Shown piece by piece: positions 8,361 to 16,808 of a DNA stretch of 64,000 bases; position 1 is the stretch's first letter, and each line of letters opens with the position of its first letter. Both the position numbers and the translations under genes were made by a program. The notes under the pieces are model-generated. The model had not been told where the DNA came from. It saw only the letters and a list, made by a program, of their open reading frames with translations, and searched no databases. Location: NCBI RefSeq assembly GCF_026627425.1, contig NZ_JAPNLH010000012.1:62001-126000 (forward strand), given 5' to 3'. Origin of the DNA: Arthrobacter endolithicus. Its GTDB lineage: Bacteria > Actinomycetota > Actinomycetes > Actinomycetales > Micrococcaceae.

Positions 8361-8389
8361 ATCCTACCAAAACTGACCGGTCAGTTCAA
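8361..8389 (-). promoter_or_regulatory. Promoter of the TetR-YhgE operon with palindromic operator
   Basis: On the minus strand a -35 TTGAAC (8389-8384), a 17-nt spacer and a -10 TAGGAT (8366-8361) lie just upstream of the degenerate ATPase gene. The perfect palindrome AACTGACCGGTCAGTT (8371-8386) spans the spacer. This is the arrangement expected for TetR autorepression, because a bound dimer would block polymerase. The promoter starts 6 nt beyond the end of the neighbouring oxidoreductase gene. Confidence 0.75.
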
Positions 8390-8395
8390 ATAGTT

Positions 8396-9817
8396 CTAGA
8401 GGCCGTATTTTTCCAGTAGCCGCAACCAGACCTCACTCACGGTGGGGTAGGACGGGACGGCGTGCCACAGGCGATCCAACGGAACCTGCCCGACGACGGC
8501 GATCGTGGCCGCATGCAGCAGTTCGGCGACATCCGGACCGACAAACGTCGCACCCAGCAATGTCTTGTTGTCCTCGTCGATCACCAGCTGGGCCCAGCCC
8601 TTATAGTCGTCGGCATACAGCGCGGACCCGGCCACCGCGATCGGCAGCGACACCTCGGAAACGTTTCGTCCGCCGTCGCGCGCCTGCTGGACCGACAAGC
8701 CGACGGAGGCAACCTCCGGGTCGGTAAAAACAACGTTCGGTACTGCTCGGTCGTTGGCGGTCTGCGCGCCCGCGCTCCAGGGTGCGGGCGCGCCGTGGAG
8801 CGTCCCCGCCGCACGGGCCACGATGGCGGTACCCGTGGCACGCGCCTCGTATTTCCCCTGATGCGTCAGCAGCACCTTCCCGGCCGCATCCCCCACGGCG
8901 TAGAGCCAATCCTTGCCGGAAACCCGGCCGGTGGTGTCGGTATCGAGCTTTTTCGCCTCCAGGCCGACACTCTCCAGCCCCAGGCCCTCCAATGCCGGGT
9001 GACGCCCGGTGGAAACGAGCAGTTCATCGCACGTCACCGTTCCGCTGCCGTCGGAGAGGACCAGTTCCACTTCGCCGCGGGCATTGCGCCGCACACTGTC
9101 CGCGGAAGTATGCAGGCGCAGGTCCACGCCGTCAGCCCGCAATCCGGCCTTGACCAGCTCGCGGGCCTCGGTGGGATACATGGTGAGCAGGTCGCCACGC
9201 GCCACCAGGGTGACACTGGAACCGAGCCGGGCGAATGCTTGTGCCAGTTCGGCACCGGCAACTCCGCCGCCGAACACCGTCAGCCGGTCCGGGACGGCTT
9301 TGGCCGACGTTGCTTCGCGGGTGCCCCAATACTCGATGTTGGCCAAGCCGGACAGCGGGGGAGCAGTGGGCACGGAACCGGTTGCCAGGACGACGGCGTG
9401 CGTGGCATGCAGAACATGCGTGCCGCCGTCGTTCCCCGCCACCTCCACGGAGCGCTCACCGGTGAGCCAGGCATGCCCGCGGATCAGCTCGATACCGGCG
9501 TTGTCCACCCAACTGACCTGGCTATCGTCCTGCCAGTGCGAAGTGAACTCATCCCGGCGTTTAAGCACGGCGGCCGCATCCAAGGTCCGCGTCACGGCCT
9601 CCCGCGAACCGGCCACGGACCGGGCCGCCAACAGGGCCGCTCCGGGGCGCAGCAGCGCCTTGGACGGCATGCAGGCCCAATAGGAGCATTCCCCGCCGAC
9701 GAGTTCGGCCTCGATCAAGATCGCCGAGAGGCCACCCTTTACTACCCTGTCCGCGGCATTTTCGCCCGCGGCACCGGCACCGATAATGACAACATCAACC
9801 GTTCGCGTCTGAGCCAT
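8396..9817 (-). CDS. FAD-dependent pyridine nucleotide-disulfide oxidoreductase (class I type)
   Basis: The 473-residue protein has an FAD Rossmann motif (VVIIGAGAAGENAA, about 9-22), a redox-active Cys44-x4-Cys49 in GGECSYWACMPSK, a NAD(P) Rossmann motif (FGGGVAGAELAQAFARLG), the second FAD motif YAVGDAAGK and a dimerisation domain. This is the fold of dihydrolipoamide dehydrogenase and mycothione reductase. In those enzymes the C-terminus carries a catalytic His-Pro-Thr; here it reads SYPTVSEVW, with Tyr in place of His, so standard disulfide reduction is uncertain. It stands alone, with about 120 nt between it and nanE. Confidence 0.88.
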   Translation of the reverse strand: MAQTRTVDVVIIGAGAAGENAADRVVKGGLSAILIEAELVGGECSYWACMPSKALLRPGAALLAARSVAGSREAVTRTLDAAAVLKRRDEFTSHWQDDSQVSWVDNAGIELIRGHAWLTGERSVEVAGNDGGTHVLHATHAVVLATGSVPTAPPLSGLANIEYWGTREATSAKAVPDRLTVFGGGVAGAELAQAFARLGSSVTLVARGDLLTMYPTEARELVKAGLRADGVDLRLHTSADSVRRNARGEVELVLSDGSGTVTCDELLVSTGRHPALEGLGLESVGLEAKKLDTDTTGRVSGKDWLYAVGDAAGKVLLTHQGKYEARATGTAIVARAAGTLHGAPAPWSAGAQTANDRAVPNVVFTDPEVASVGLSVQQARDGGRNVSEVSLPIAVAGSALYADDYKGWAQLVIDEDNKTLLGATFVGPDVAELLHAATIAVVGQVPLDRLWHAVPSYPTVSEVWLRLLEKYGL

Positions 9818-9938
9818 GAGTCGAGCCTACGTCGACTGTGCCGCACGCGCACGATACAGCCCTGCTTCACCGCAGCTGCGGCACAAGCAGGAGGACCGCT
9901 GGGGAACCCAGGTGGCTGTGGAACGCTGGCGTTGTGGA

Positions 9939-10631
9939 TTAGGCGCTGAGGGCGTCCTTGAACCAGCCGGTGATGGAGGCCGGGTGCGTTATAGCGGTTC
10001 CGACGACGACGGCGAATGCGCCGGCATCGAGCGCCTGCCGGGCCTGGACCGGGGTATGAATGCGCCCTTCTGCGATCAGCGGCAGGCCCAGTTCCGCAGC
10101 GACGATCTGCGCCAGCATGTCCAGGTCCGGTCCCTGGGTCTTGGCGCGTTCCCCGGAATAGCCCGCCAACGTGGTGCCGATCAGGTCGGCGCCGGCTGCC
10201 GCCGCCGCCGCGGCATCCGCCGGGGAGCCGCAGTCCGCCATGACGAGCGCATTGGATTCTGCGTGGATCCCCGCGATGGTTGCGGCCAGGTCAAGTCCGT
10301 CCGGACGGGGTCGGCGGGTACCGTCGATAGCCACAATGTGCGCACCGGCGTTAGCGCAGGCCAGCGCGTGGCGGAGGGTGGGGGTGATGAAGACGCCATC
10401 GTGTCCGTCTTTCCAGAGTCCAATCACGGGCACTTCGACGGCAGAACGGGTGAACTGGATATCAGCAATACCCTGCACCCGGACCGCTGCGGCTCCCCCG
10501 ATGACGGCCGAGGCCGCCACCTGGGCGGTGGTCCGAGGATCGCGCATCGGCTCGCCCGGGTACGCTTGGGCGGAAACAATAAGCTGGCCCTTCAGGACAT
10601 CCAGATTGGTCAGTTTCAGGGTCATGCTCAC
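9939..10631 (-). CDS. nanE: N-acetylmannosamine-6-phosphate 2-epimerase
   Basis: The 230-residue TIM-barrel protein has NanE family motifs: LIVSAQAYPGEPM at the N-terminus, AAAVRVQGIADI, VPVIGLWKDGH, GAHIVAIDGTRRPRP, and the phosphate-binding end LIAEGRIHTPVQARQALDAGAFAVVVGTAI. It interconverts ManNAc-6-P and GlcNAc-6-P in sialic acid catabolism. It is the promoter-distal gene of a leftward operon with nanK (30 nt upstream), the aldolase and the ABC transporter. GlcNAc-6-P deacetylase and deaminase genes (nagA, nagB) are not in the window. Confidence 0.93.
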   Translation of the reverse strand: MSMTLKLTNLDVLKGQLIVSAQAYPGEPMRDPRTTAQVAASAVIGGAAAVRVQGIADIQFTRSAVEVPVIGLWKDGHDGVFITPTLRHALACANAGAHIVAIDGTRRPRPDGLDLAATIAGIHAESNALVMADCGSPADAAAAAAAGADLIGTTLAGYSGERAKTQGPDLDMLAQIVAAELGLPLIAEGRIHTPVQARQALDAGAFAVVVGTAITHPASITGWFKDALSA

Positions 10632-10661
10632 TCCTCATAATGTGTCAAAGTCGACGATGGA

Positions 10662-11606
10662 TTACGCGCGAAGAGCCAGCGCGGCGGCTCCGACAACGGC
10701 CGCGGTGTTGCCCAGCCTAGCCCGCTCAATCCGCAGCCCCGCCAGCGGGGGCATCAGCTCCTGGGCTGCTGCGCAGGTCATCCTGTCCCACCACAGGGCC
10801 CCGGCATCGGCCAGACCGCCGGAGACCACTACCACCTCGGGGTCCAGGACATTTGCCAGCCCCCCGATGGCCTCGCCGGCGGCGCGGGCTGCGGTATCAA
10901 CGGCTCTCAGGGCCACCACCTCGCCGGCGTTGGCCCGGGCGAACACCTCGCGAGTGTCCACGGCGCCAGGATCGCCGCCGCTGCGCAGATACAGGGCATG
11001 CAGCGCCGGCCCCGAGGCGATGGCTTCCACATGCCCCCGACGTCCGCAGGTGCACGCCAATTCCGAGCCATCAGCCGCCACGGCGTAGCTGGAGGCGAAG
11101 TGACCCACGTGGCCACCAACATATCGGTGCCCCAACAGTGGCCGGCCGCCGATGACGAACGAACCGCCGACACCGGTTCCGAAGGCCAGCATGAGCATGC
11201 TGGACGCTCCGGCCCCGGCGCCCAGCCACGCCTCACCAATCGCGTGGGCATGGACATCGTTGACAACGCTGACGGCTCCCGCCGGCAGGCCCAGCCGCGT
11301 CTGCAACCCGGATTTGATCCGGGTTCCGGCCCAGCCAAGAATGGCATCCGTAGCCGAGACCACGGCACCACGGTCAGCGTCGATGACGCCTGCCGATCCC
11401 ATGCCTACGGCGGAAACCTCGATGCCGGCAGCAGCGGCCCGCTCCCACAGCCCCCGGACCAGTGAGGCGGTGGCATCCAGAATCGCCTCCCCGCCGTCCC
11501 GGTTCAACGTCGGCGTCTGCGCGGTCAACAGCACTGACCCGTCCGCTGACACAACCCCCGCAGCGGTCTTGGTCCCACCGAGATCGATCCCAATCACATG
11601 CGTCAT
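10662..11606 (-). CDS. nanK: ROK-family sugar kinase, probable N-acetylmannosamine kinase
   Basis: The 314-residue protein has the ROK ATP-binding start HVIGIDLGGTKTAAGVV, the catalytic Asp region VVNDVHAHAIGEAWLG, the glycine-rich FGTGVGGSFVIGG and the EVVVVSGGLA motif. The ROK zinc motif, usually CxCGxxGCxE, reads CTCGRRGHVE, so the third Cys is His, which could still coordinate zinc. Between nanE and the aldolase gene it most likely phosphorylates ManNAc; ROK enzymes also include glucokinases and GlcNAc kinases, so the substrate assignment rests on context. Confidence 0.86.
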   Translation of the reverse strand: MTHVIGIDLGGTKTAAGVVSADGSVLLTAQTPTLNRDGGEAILDATASLVRGLWERAAAAGIEVSAVGMGSAGVIDADRGAVVSATDAILGWAGTRIKSGLQTRLGLPAGAVSVVNDVHAHAIGEAWLGAGAGASSMLMLAFGTGVGGSFVIGGRPLLGHRYVGGHVGHFASSYAVAADGSELACTCGRRGHVEAIASGPALHALYLRSGGDPGAVDTREVFARANAGEVVALRAVDTAARAAGEAIGGLANVLDPEVVVVSGGLADAGALWWDRMTCAAAQELMPPLAGLRIERARLGNTAAVVGAAALALRA

Positions 11607-11683
11607 ACGTACAGAATCCTCAGGAATTACCAGATCGGTGGGCGGGGGTGTGCGCTGGGGCGGGGGCGTGTGCTGGGGGCCGC

Positions 11684-12613
11684 CTAGATCAGGCCCGTAC
11701 GCTCCAGAATCACCTTGACCGCGGCCGTCTCACCCTCATCCAGCGCCAGCATCGGAGCGCTCATCACGTTAGTCTCAATGACACCCATCAGCATCAGCGC
11801 AGTCTTAAAGGCTCCAAGACCGGCCGCGTTTCCGGACAGCCGGCCCGGCCGCGGGGTGTAGACGATCTCAAAAACATCGGCAAGGCGGTTCTGCTCGGCG
11901 CTGGCCTTGGCCCAGTCACCAGCCATGGCGGCCTGGTACAGGTTCTTGTAGCCACGCGGGTCCACGTTACCGAGTCCGGGAACAACGCCCTGGGCCCCGC
12001 CCAGCAGCGCACCGTCGACAACGACCTCGTGGCCGGTAAAGATGTCAAAATTGGGAATGTCCTTCGCGGCCAGCAGCAGCTGGCGGAAAGAGACGTCGTC
12101 ACCGGAGGAATCCTTGACGCCCGCCAGCACTCCCTCCTTGCCGAGCTCAACGAGCAGATCCGTGGGGAGCTTGAAGTGGGTCCGCACCGGGACGTCGTAG
12201 GCGAAGATCGGGACGTCGATGGCGGCATGAATGCTGCGGTAGTGGGTGCCGTTCTCCTGCGCGTTGCTCACGGCGTAGTACTGCGACGTCACCACCAGGG
12301 CATCGGCGCCGAGGCCGACGACGCGCTTTCCTTCTTCGATCACGCGTGCGGTGGTCTGCTCGCAGGCGCCGACAAAGAGCGGAACCGCTCCGGCGTTGAC
12401 GCCGGCAATCGTCTGCAGCGTCAGGTCCCGCTCGGCGTTCGTCATGTGGCTGACTTCGCCGGAGGAGCCCAGAACGAACAGTCCGTCCACCCCGCCGTCG
12501 AGCAGGTGCTTGACGACGTTTTCCAGCGACGGAACATCAATGGTTCCTTCGAGGGTGCGCGGGGTGACGACGGGCGGGATAACGCCCTGGAAACGGGTAG
12601 CGACGGAAGTCAC
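11684..12613 (-). CDS. DapA/NanA-family aldolase, possible N-acetylneuraminate lyase
   Basis: The 309-residue TIM-barrel protein is of the dihydrodipicolinate synthase / N-acetylneuraminate lyase family. It has the substrate-binding loop LGSSGEVSHM, the tyrosine motif SQYYAVSN, and the Schiff-base Lys in VLAGVKDSSGD. The position following the second conserved Tyr reads YDVPVRTHF, with an Arg as in DapA-like enzymes where lyases usually lack it, so the exact keto-acid substrate is uncertain. Operon context (nanE, nanK, an ABC transporter and a FadR-type regulator) argues for cleavage of sialic acid or a related 2-keto-3-deoxy sugar acid. It lies 77 nt upstream of nanK and 72 nt downstream of the ATPase gene. 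Confidence 0.85.
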   Translation of the reverse strand: MTSVATRFQGVIPPVVTPRTLEGTIDVPSLENVVKHLLDGGVDGLFVLGSSGEVSHMTNAERDLTLQTIAGVNAGAVPLFVGACEQTTARVIEEGKRVVGLGADALVVTSQYYAVSNAQENGTHYRSIHAAIDVPIFAYDVPVRTHFKLPTDLLVELGKEGVLAGVKDSSGDDVSFRQLLLAAKDIPNFDIFTGHEVVVDGALLGGAQGVVPGLGNVDPRGYKNLYQAAMAGDWAKASAEQNRLADVFEIVYTPRPGRLSGNAAGLGAFKTALMLMGVIETNVMSAPMLALDEGETAAVKVILERTGLI

Positions 12614-12685
12614 AGTATTTCTCCAAAATAAATAGTTGATATTAATAGGTGCAAATTTCGCGGGGCTGCCCGGACGGCAGCAGGG

Positions 12686-13516
12686 CTACGTGTGCAGCAG
12701 CGAGGGGGCAGCGCCCAGCAGCTTTTTGGTGTAATCATTGCGGGGATTCTCAAACACCTCACGGGCCGGACCTTCCTCGACGATCTCGCCAAAGTACATG
12801 ACGCAAATCCGGTCCGAAACGTAGCGGACCGTCTGGATGTCGTGGCTGATGAAGACCATGCCCAGGTTGAGCTCTTTCTTCAGATCGGACAGCAGGTTCA
12901 GCACCTGCGCGCGCACGGACACGTCCAATGCGGACGTTGGTTCATCGGCGACAATCACATCCGGTCCCAGCGCAAGGGCCCGGGCAATTGCCACGCGTTG
13001 CCGCTGGCCGCCGGAAACCTGGGAGGGGGTGACCTCGGCGGCCGACTGCGGCAGACCCACCAGGGCCAGCAGCTCGCTGACCTGGGCGGCGCGGGACGCG
13101 GCGTTGCCGACGCCATGAATCACCAGTGGATCGGTCAGGATGTCCTGGATGGTCATCCGCGGGTTCAGGGCGGTGGAGGGATCCTGGAAGACGACCGAGA
13201 CTGCGCGGCCAAACTCCTTGCGCATTTTCGCGCTGCGCTTGACGGCGGGACGGCCGTGGAAGAGGACCTCTCCGGAGGTCGGTGCCTGCAGGCCCACCAG
13301 TACGCTTGCCAACGTGGACTTGCCGCACCCCGATTCGCCGACAATTCCGACCGTCTCACCGCGGCTGACCGAGAAGTTCACACCATTGACGGCCTTGACA
13401 TAATTGGGCTTGAACAGCCCGCCTGAGCGGGTCCGATGGTGCACATGCAGGTCGCGCAGTTCAATGACCGGGGCATCGTTCCGCCCGGGCTGGGAGGGGT
13501 TCGGTACAGTACTCAT
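12686..13516 (-). CDS. ABC transporter ATP-binding protein, OppF type
   Basis: The 276-residue protein is a complete ABC ATPase: Walker [12 protein letters not shown]-loop [15 protein letters not shown], signature [15 protein letters not shown], Walker [13 protein letters not shown] and switch His in [12 protein letters not shown]-terminal extension of the oligopeptide-transporter type follows ([24 protein letters not shown]). It overlaps the fused permease-ATPase gene by 4 nt and should pair with that protein's ATPase half to power the importer. The context suggests sialic acid or an amino-sugar glycan as cargo. Confidence 0.94.
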   Translation of the reverse strand: MSTVPNPSQPGRNDAPVIELRDLHVHHRTRSGGLFKPNYVKAVNGVNFSVSRGETVGIVGESGCGKSTLASVLVGLQAPTSGEVLFHGRPAVKRSAKMRKEFGRAVSVVFQDPSTALNPRMTIQDILTDPLVIHGVGNAASRAAQVSELLALVGLPQSAAEVTPSQVSGGQRQRVAIARALALGPDVIVADEPTSALDVSVRAQVLNLLSDLKKELNLGMVFISHDIQTVRYVSDRICVMYFGEIVEEGPAREVFENPRNDYTKKLLGAAPSLLHT

Positions 13517-15723
13517 TTTGCGCCTTTCCCGGTGGTTTCCGACTGTGTGCTGCCCGATTGTGTGCTGCCCGATTGGGCGGCGCCAACTCCGGCCAGGACC
13601 GGCGCATCTTCTTTCCGGTGGCTCGCCCAGAAGTGGTCTTTGTCGGCGCCGGCAGCAGTACCGATGGGGACTTTGACGAAGGCCAGCTGCTGCGTCGGGT
13701 CCGCGTCAGGGCGCAGCGAGCGCCCGGCAAACCGGTCACCGGCGGAGAAATCCCGCGGTGAGGGGACGGTTCCCGGGATTTGGTGCAGCCGGACGGCGTC
13801 CGCCTCAATCGAGAGCACCGCGCCGAGCAGTCCGCGGGTGTACTCGTGCTGCGGATTCTGCAGCAGCTCTGACGCCTGTGCGGATTCCACCACCTGACCG
13901 GCGTACATCACTGTGATGCGGTGCGCCAGCGAGGCAACCAGAGCCAGGTCGTGGCTGACGAAAATCATCGCGAAGCCCAGTTGATCGCGCAGCTCGTTGA
14001 GCAAATCCACCACCTGCTTCTGCACCGTGACGTCCAGGGCCGTCGTCGGCTCATCGGCCACAACAATCCGTGGTGAACGGGAGAGCGCCATGGCTATGAG
14101 CACCCGCTGGCGCTGGCCGCCGGAGAGTTCATGCGGATAGCTCTTGAGCGTGCGCTCCGGGTCCAGCTTGACCAGTTCCAGCAGTTCCTTGGGCGTCTTG
14201 CGGCCATTGCGCTTGGTCAGCTGGCTCATCTGGTCCTTGATCAGCATCGACGGGTTGAGCGAGCTCAGCGCGTCCTGGTAGACCATGGCGATCTGCTCGC
14301 CGCGCAGGCCCTGGTACGCCTTCGCGTCGCTGACCCCCGCGGCGGAATCCAGCAGCTCCTTGCCATCAAACGTGATCGAGCCGGTGATCCTGGCCGTCTT
14401 GGGCAGCAGCCCCATGATGGCCAACGAGGTGATCGATTTACCGCAGCCGGATTCACCAACCAGCCCCATTGTTTCGCCCTCGCGGACGGTGAAGCTGACA
14501 TTGTCCACGATGGCAATCTCACCGAAACGGGCGGGGAATCGAATCGAGAGGTTGCGCACTTCCAACACGGTGCGGGCCGTCGGGCTGACCTGCGGCAGAC
14601 GGTCCGTGCGCTGGGCTTCAATATCGCGCAGCAGCGTGAGCTCATGATCGAGTAGGGCGAACGGGTTTACGGCGGCGTGCGGATCGTCCAGCACGCCCGC
14701 GAGCTCGGAGTCGGTGACTATCTCCGCCCCGGGTCCCTGGCGCTCGAATCGGTCCAGTTCGTGACCTTCGACGACGGACGGCTGGGCCGGTGAGGTGGCC
14801 ACCTCAGTGTCCAGCCCCTTGCGGGCGACGGCGGCGGCCGAGCCGTCGTCGTCGTTCACTTTCGGGGCCTTGCGCAGCCTCGGGTTGACCATCGCATCGG
14901 TCAGGCCCTCAGCCAGGACATTCAAGGCCAGCACCGTCAGCAGGATAGTCAGGCCGGCAAAGGTCGTGGCCCACCAGCCGCCGGAGAGGACCAGATTGCG
15001 GCCATAGGAGATCACATTGCCCCAGGACGGCGCGGGGTCCTGGATCCCGGCGCCGATGAAGGACAGCGAGGCCTCGAGGATGATCGCGTCGGCCACCATG
15101 ACAGTGGCGAACACCAGAACAGGGGCCGCTGTGTTGCGCACTATGTGCTTGAGCAGAATATAGGTCCGCCCGGCGCCGATCACGCGCTCGGCCCGGACGT
15201 AGTCCTCGCCGTACTGCGCCAGGACATTGGCCCGGACCACGCGCGCTATCTGAGGCGTATAAATTATCGCTATGGCGACAATGATGACCGGAACCGAATT
15301 ACCAAAGGAAGCCAGTAGGACGGCGGCCAGGGCGATGCCGGGGAAGGCCATCAGCACATCCATGATGCGCATGATGATCTCGCTCAGCGCCTTGGACGTT
15401 GTGGCGGCGAGGGAGCCCAGCATGGCGCCCAGGACGATGGCGAGGATCACCGAGCCAAGGCCGATTTCCAGCGAGGACTGTGCGCCGTAGAGCAGGCGGG
15501 AGAAGACGTCGCGGCCCAGCCGGTCGGTGCCGAACCAGTTATCAGGGCTCGGAGGCTGGGCCGGGATGCCGGTGTTCAGCGGATCGTGCGGCGCAATGAC
15601 CGGGGCGAGAATGGCCATCAGAATAATGAAAATCAAAAAGAGCAGGGAAATTTTGGAGGACAGGGACAGGGCCTTGAACCGCAGTCCCGGAGCGCTCAAC
15701 CGTTCGGCAAGTTTGCTGCGCAT
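13513..15723 (-). CDS. ABC transporter permease (OppC) fused to ATPase (OppD)
   Basis: This single 736-residue polypeptide joins two subunits. Residues 1 to about 285 are an OppC permease: N-terminal helix, PDNWFGTDRLGRDVFSR, about six helices, and the EAA loop region RAERVIGAGRTYILLKHIV. After a charged linker (about 285-365) comes an OppD-type ATPase with Walker [16 protein letters not shown]-loop YQDALSSLNPSM, signature [16 protein letters not shown], Walker B IVVADEPTTALD and H-loop FVSHDLALV. It ends 3 nt from the OppB gene on one side and overlaps OppF by 4 nt on the other. The C-terminal repeat QSGSTQSGSTQS is low complexity. Confidence 0.94.
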   Translation of the reverse strand: MRSKLAERLSAPGLRFKALSLSSKISLLFLIFIILMAILAPVIAPHDPLNTGIPAQPPSPDNWFGTDRLGRDVFSRLLYGAQSSLEIGLGSVILAIVLGAMLGSLAATTSKALSEIIMRIMDVLMAFPGIALAAVLLASFGNSVPVIIVAIAIIYTPQIARVVRANVLAQYGEDYVRAERVIGAGRTYILLKHIVRNTAAPVLVFATVMVADAIILEASLSFIGAGIQDPAPSWGNVISYGRNLVLSGGWWATTFAGLTILLTVLALNVLAEGLTDAMVNPRLRKAPKVNDDDGSAAAVARKGLDTEVATSPAQPSVVEGHELDRFERQGPGAEIVTDSELAGVLDDPHAAVNPFALLDHELTLLRDIEAQRTDRLPQVSPTARTVLEVRNLSIRFPARFGEIAIVDNVSFTVREGETMGLVGESGCGKSITSLAIMGLLPKTARITGSITFDGKELLDSAAGVSDAKAYQGLRGEQIAMVYQDALSSLNPSMLIKDQMSQLTKRNGRKTPKELLELVKLDPERTLKSYPHELSGGQRQRVLIAMALSRSPRIVVADEPTTALDVTVQKQVVDLLNELRDQLGFAMIFVSHDLALVASLAHRITVMYAGQVVESAQASELLQNPQHEYTRGLLGAVLSIEADAVRLHQIPGTVPSPRDFSAGDRFAGRSLRPDADPTQQLAFVKVPIGTAAGADKDHFWASHRKEDAPVLAGVGAAQSGSTQSGSTQSETTGKGAK

Positions 15724-15726
15724 GGC

Positions 15727-16683
15727 TTAGACCGTCCTGATTCGGGGGTTAATGAGCAGGTAGAGAAGGTCAACAAGGATATTCACGAGCACGAAGGTCA
15801 CCGAGATGACCAGTACTACGCCCTGGACCAGATTGGTGTCCTTGTTGGTAATGCCATTGAGGATCTGTTGGCCCATCCCGGGCAGCGAGAAAATCATTTC
15901 AATGACGACGGCGCCGCCGAGCAGGTAGCCAACGCGCAGACCCAGCACGGTCACCGGGGTGACGAGTGCGTTGCGGAGCACATTTTTGGAGACGACCTCG
16001 CGGTAGGGGACGCCATTGCCGACGGCGGTCCGGACGTAGTCACGGTCCAGTTCCTCCACCATGGACGTGCGGACCACACGGATCAGGGACGCCGAGACGG
16101 GAACGCCCAGCGCCAGGGCCGGAAGCGCCATGGACTTGATCCAGCCATCGAATCCCGTCGAGGGATCTGCCAGACCGCCGGAAGGGAAGATTGAGTTGGT
16201 GCCGAGGGCAAACCACTGGATGAGCAGGATGCCGAGCCAGAAGGAGGGAGTGGCGATGGCGGCGATGGAAAACACGCGGATCAGCTGGTCCACCCAGGTA
16301 TCGCGGTACAGTGCGGCCAGCACACCGAAGACCAGAGCGACGACGACGGCGATGAGCACGCCCAGGAAGGTCAGCTCAAGCGTCAGCGGGAAGGCCTGCG
16401 CGATGACTGTCGTGATGTCCTTCTGCGGCGGCAGGGTCTTGCCGAAGTCTCCGGTGATGAGGTTTCCCAAGTACCTGAAGTACTGCAGGAACATCGGGTC
16501 ATTGAGGCCGTTGTCCAGCCGGTACTGCTGCAGTGCCTCTGGCGTTGCCCCTTCGCCGAGGGCGGCCACGGCGCGGTCACCTGGGGCAAACTGCAGCACC
16601 ACGAAGACCAGCAGGGTGACACCCAGGATCATCAGCGGAAGTGCTGCGAGCCGGCGTCCCAGCAGTCGCAATAACATTACCAA
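15727..16683 (-). CDS. ABC transporter permease, OppB type
   Basis: The 318-residue integral membrane protein of the dipeptide/oligopeptide permease family has an N-terminal helix LLGRRLAALPLMILGVTLLVF, the family motif FAPGDRAVAALGEGATPE, and about five further helices. The EAA-like cytoplasmic loop is DYVRTAVGNGVPYREVVSKNVLRNALV. It forms the translocation pore with the OppC half of the neighbouring fusion. It follows the binding-protein gene after a 125-nt gap that contains a strong hairpin, which would let the binding protein be made in excess. Confidence 0.94.
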   Translation of the reverse strand: MVMLLRLLGRRLAALPLMILGVTLLVFVVLQFAPGDRAVAALGEGATPEALQQYRLDNGLNDPMFLQYFRYLGNLITGDFGKTLPPQKDITTVIAQAFPLTLELTFLGVLIAVVVALVFGVLAALYRDTWVDQLIRVFSIAAIATPSFWLGILLIQWFALGTNSIFPSGGLADPSTGFDGWIKSMALPALALGVPVSASLIRVVRTSMVEELDRDYVRTAVGNGVPYREVVSKNVLRNALVTPVTVLGLRVGYLLGGAVVIEMIFSLPGMGQQILNGITNKDTNLVQGVVLVISVTFVLVNILVDLLYLLINPRIRTV

Positions 16684-16745
16684 TTTGCTTCTCCGGTTTT
16701 TTTCGAGTTGTCCGCAGTGGGTGCTGCGTCATAGGTGGAGTGGTT

Positions 16746-16790
16746 AGACCAAAGGGGCCGCGGCCGCGAGGGCCACAGCCCCTTTGGTCT
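16746..16790 (-). terminator. Intercistronic hairpin after the binding-protein gene
   Basis: Perfect 13-bp arms 16746-16758 (AGACCAAAGGGGC) and 16778-16790 flank a GC-rich centre. It lies between the substrate-binding protein gene and the permease genes of the same operon. No T-run follows on the minus strand, so it is more likely a 3'-end stabiliser or partial attenuator than a full terminator. Confidence 0.65.
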
Positions 16791-16808
16791 GTGTCATGCA
16801 GTCAGGCG

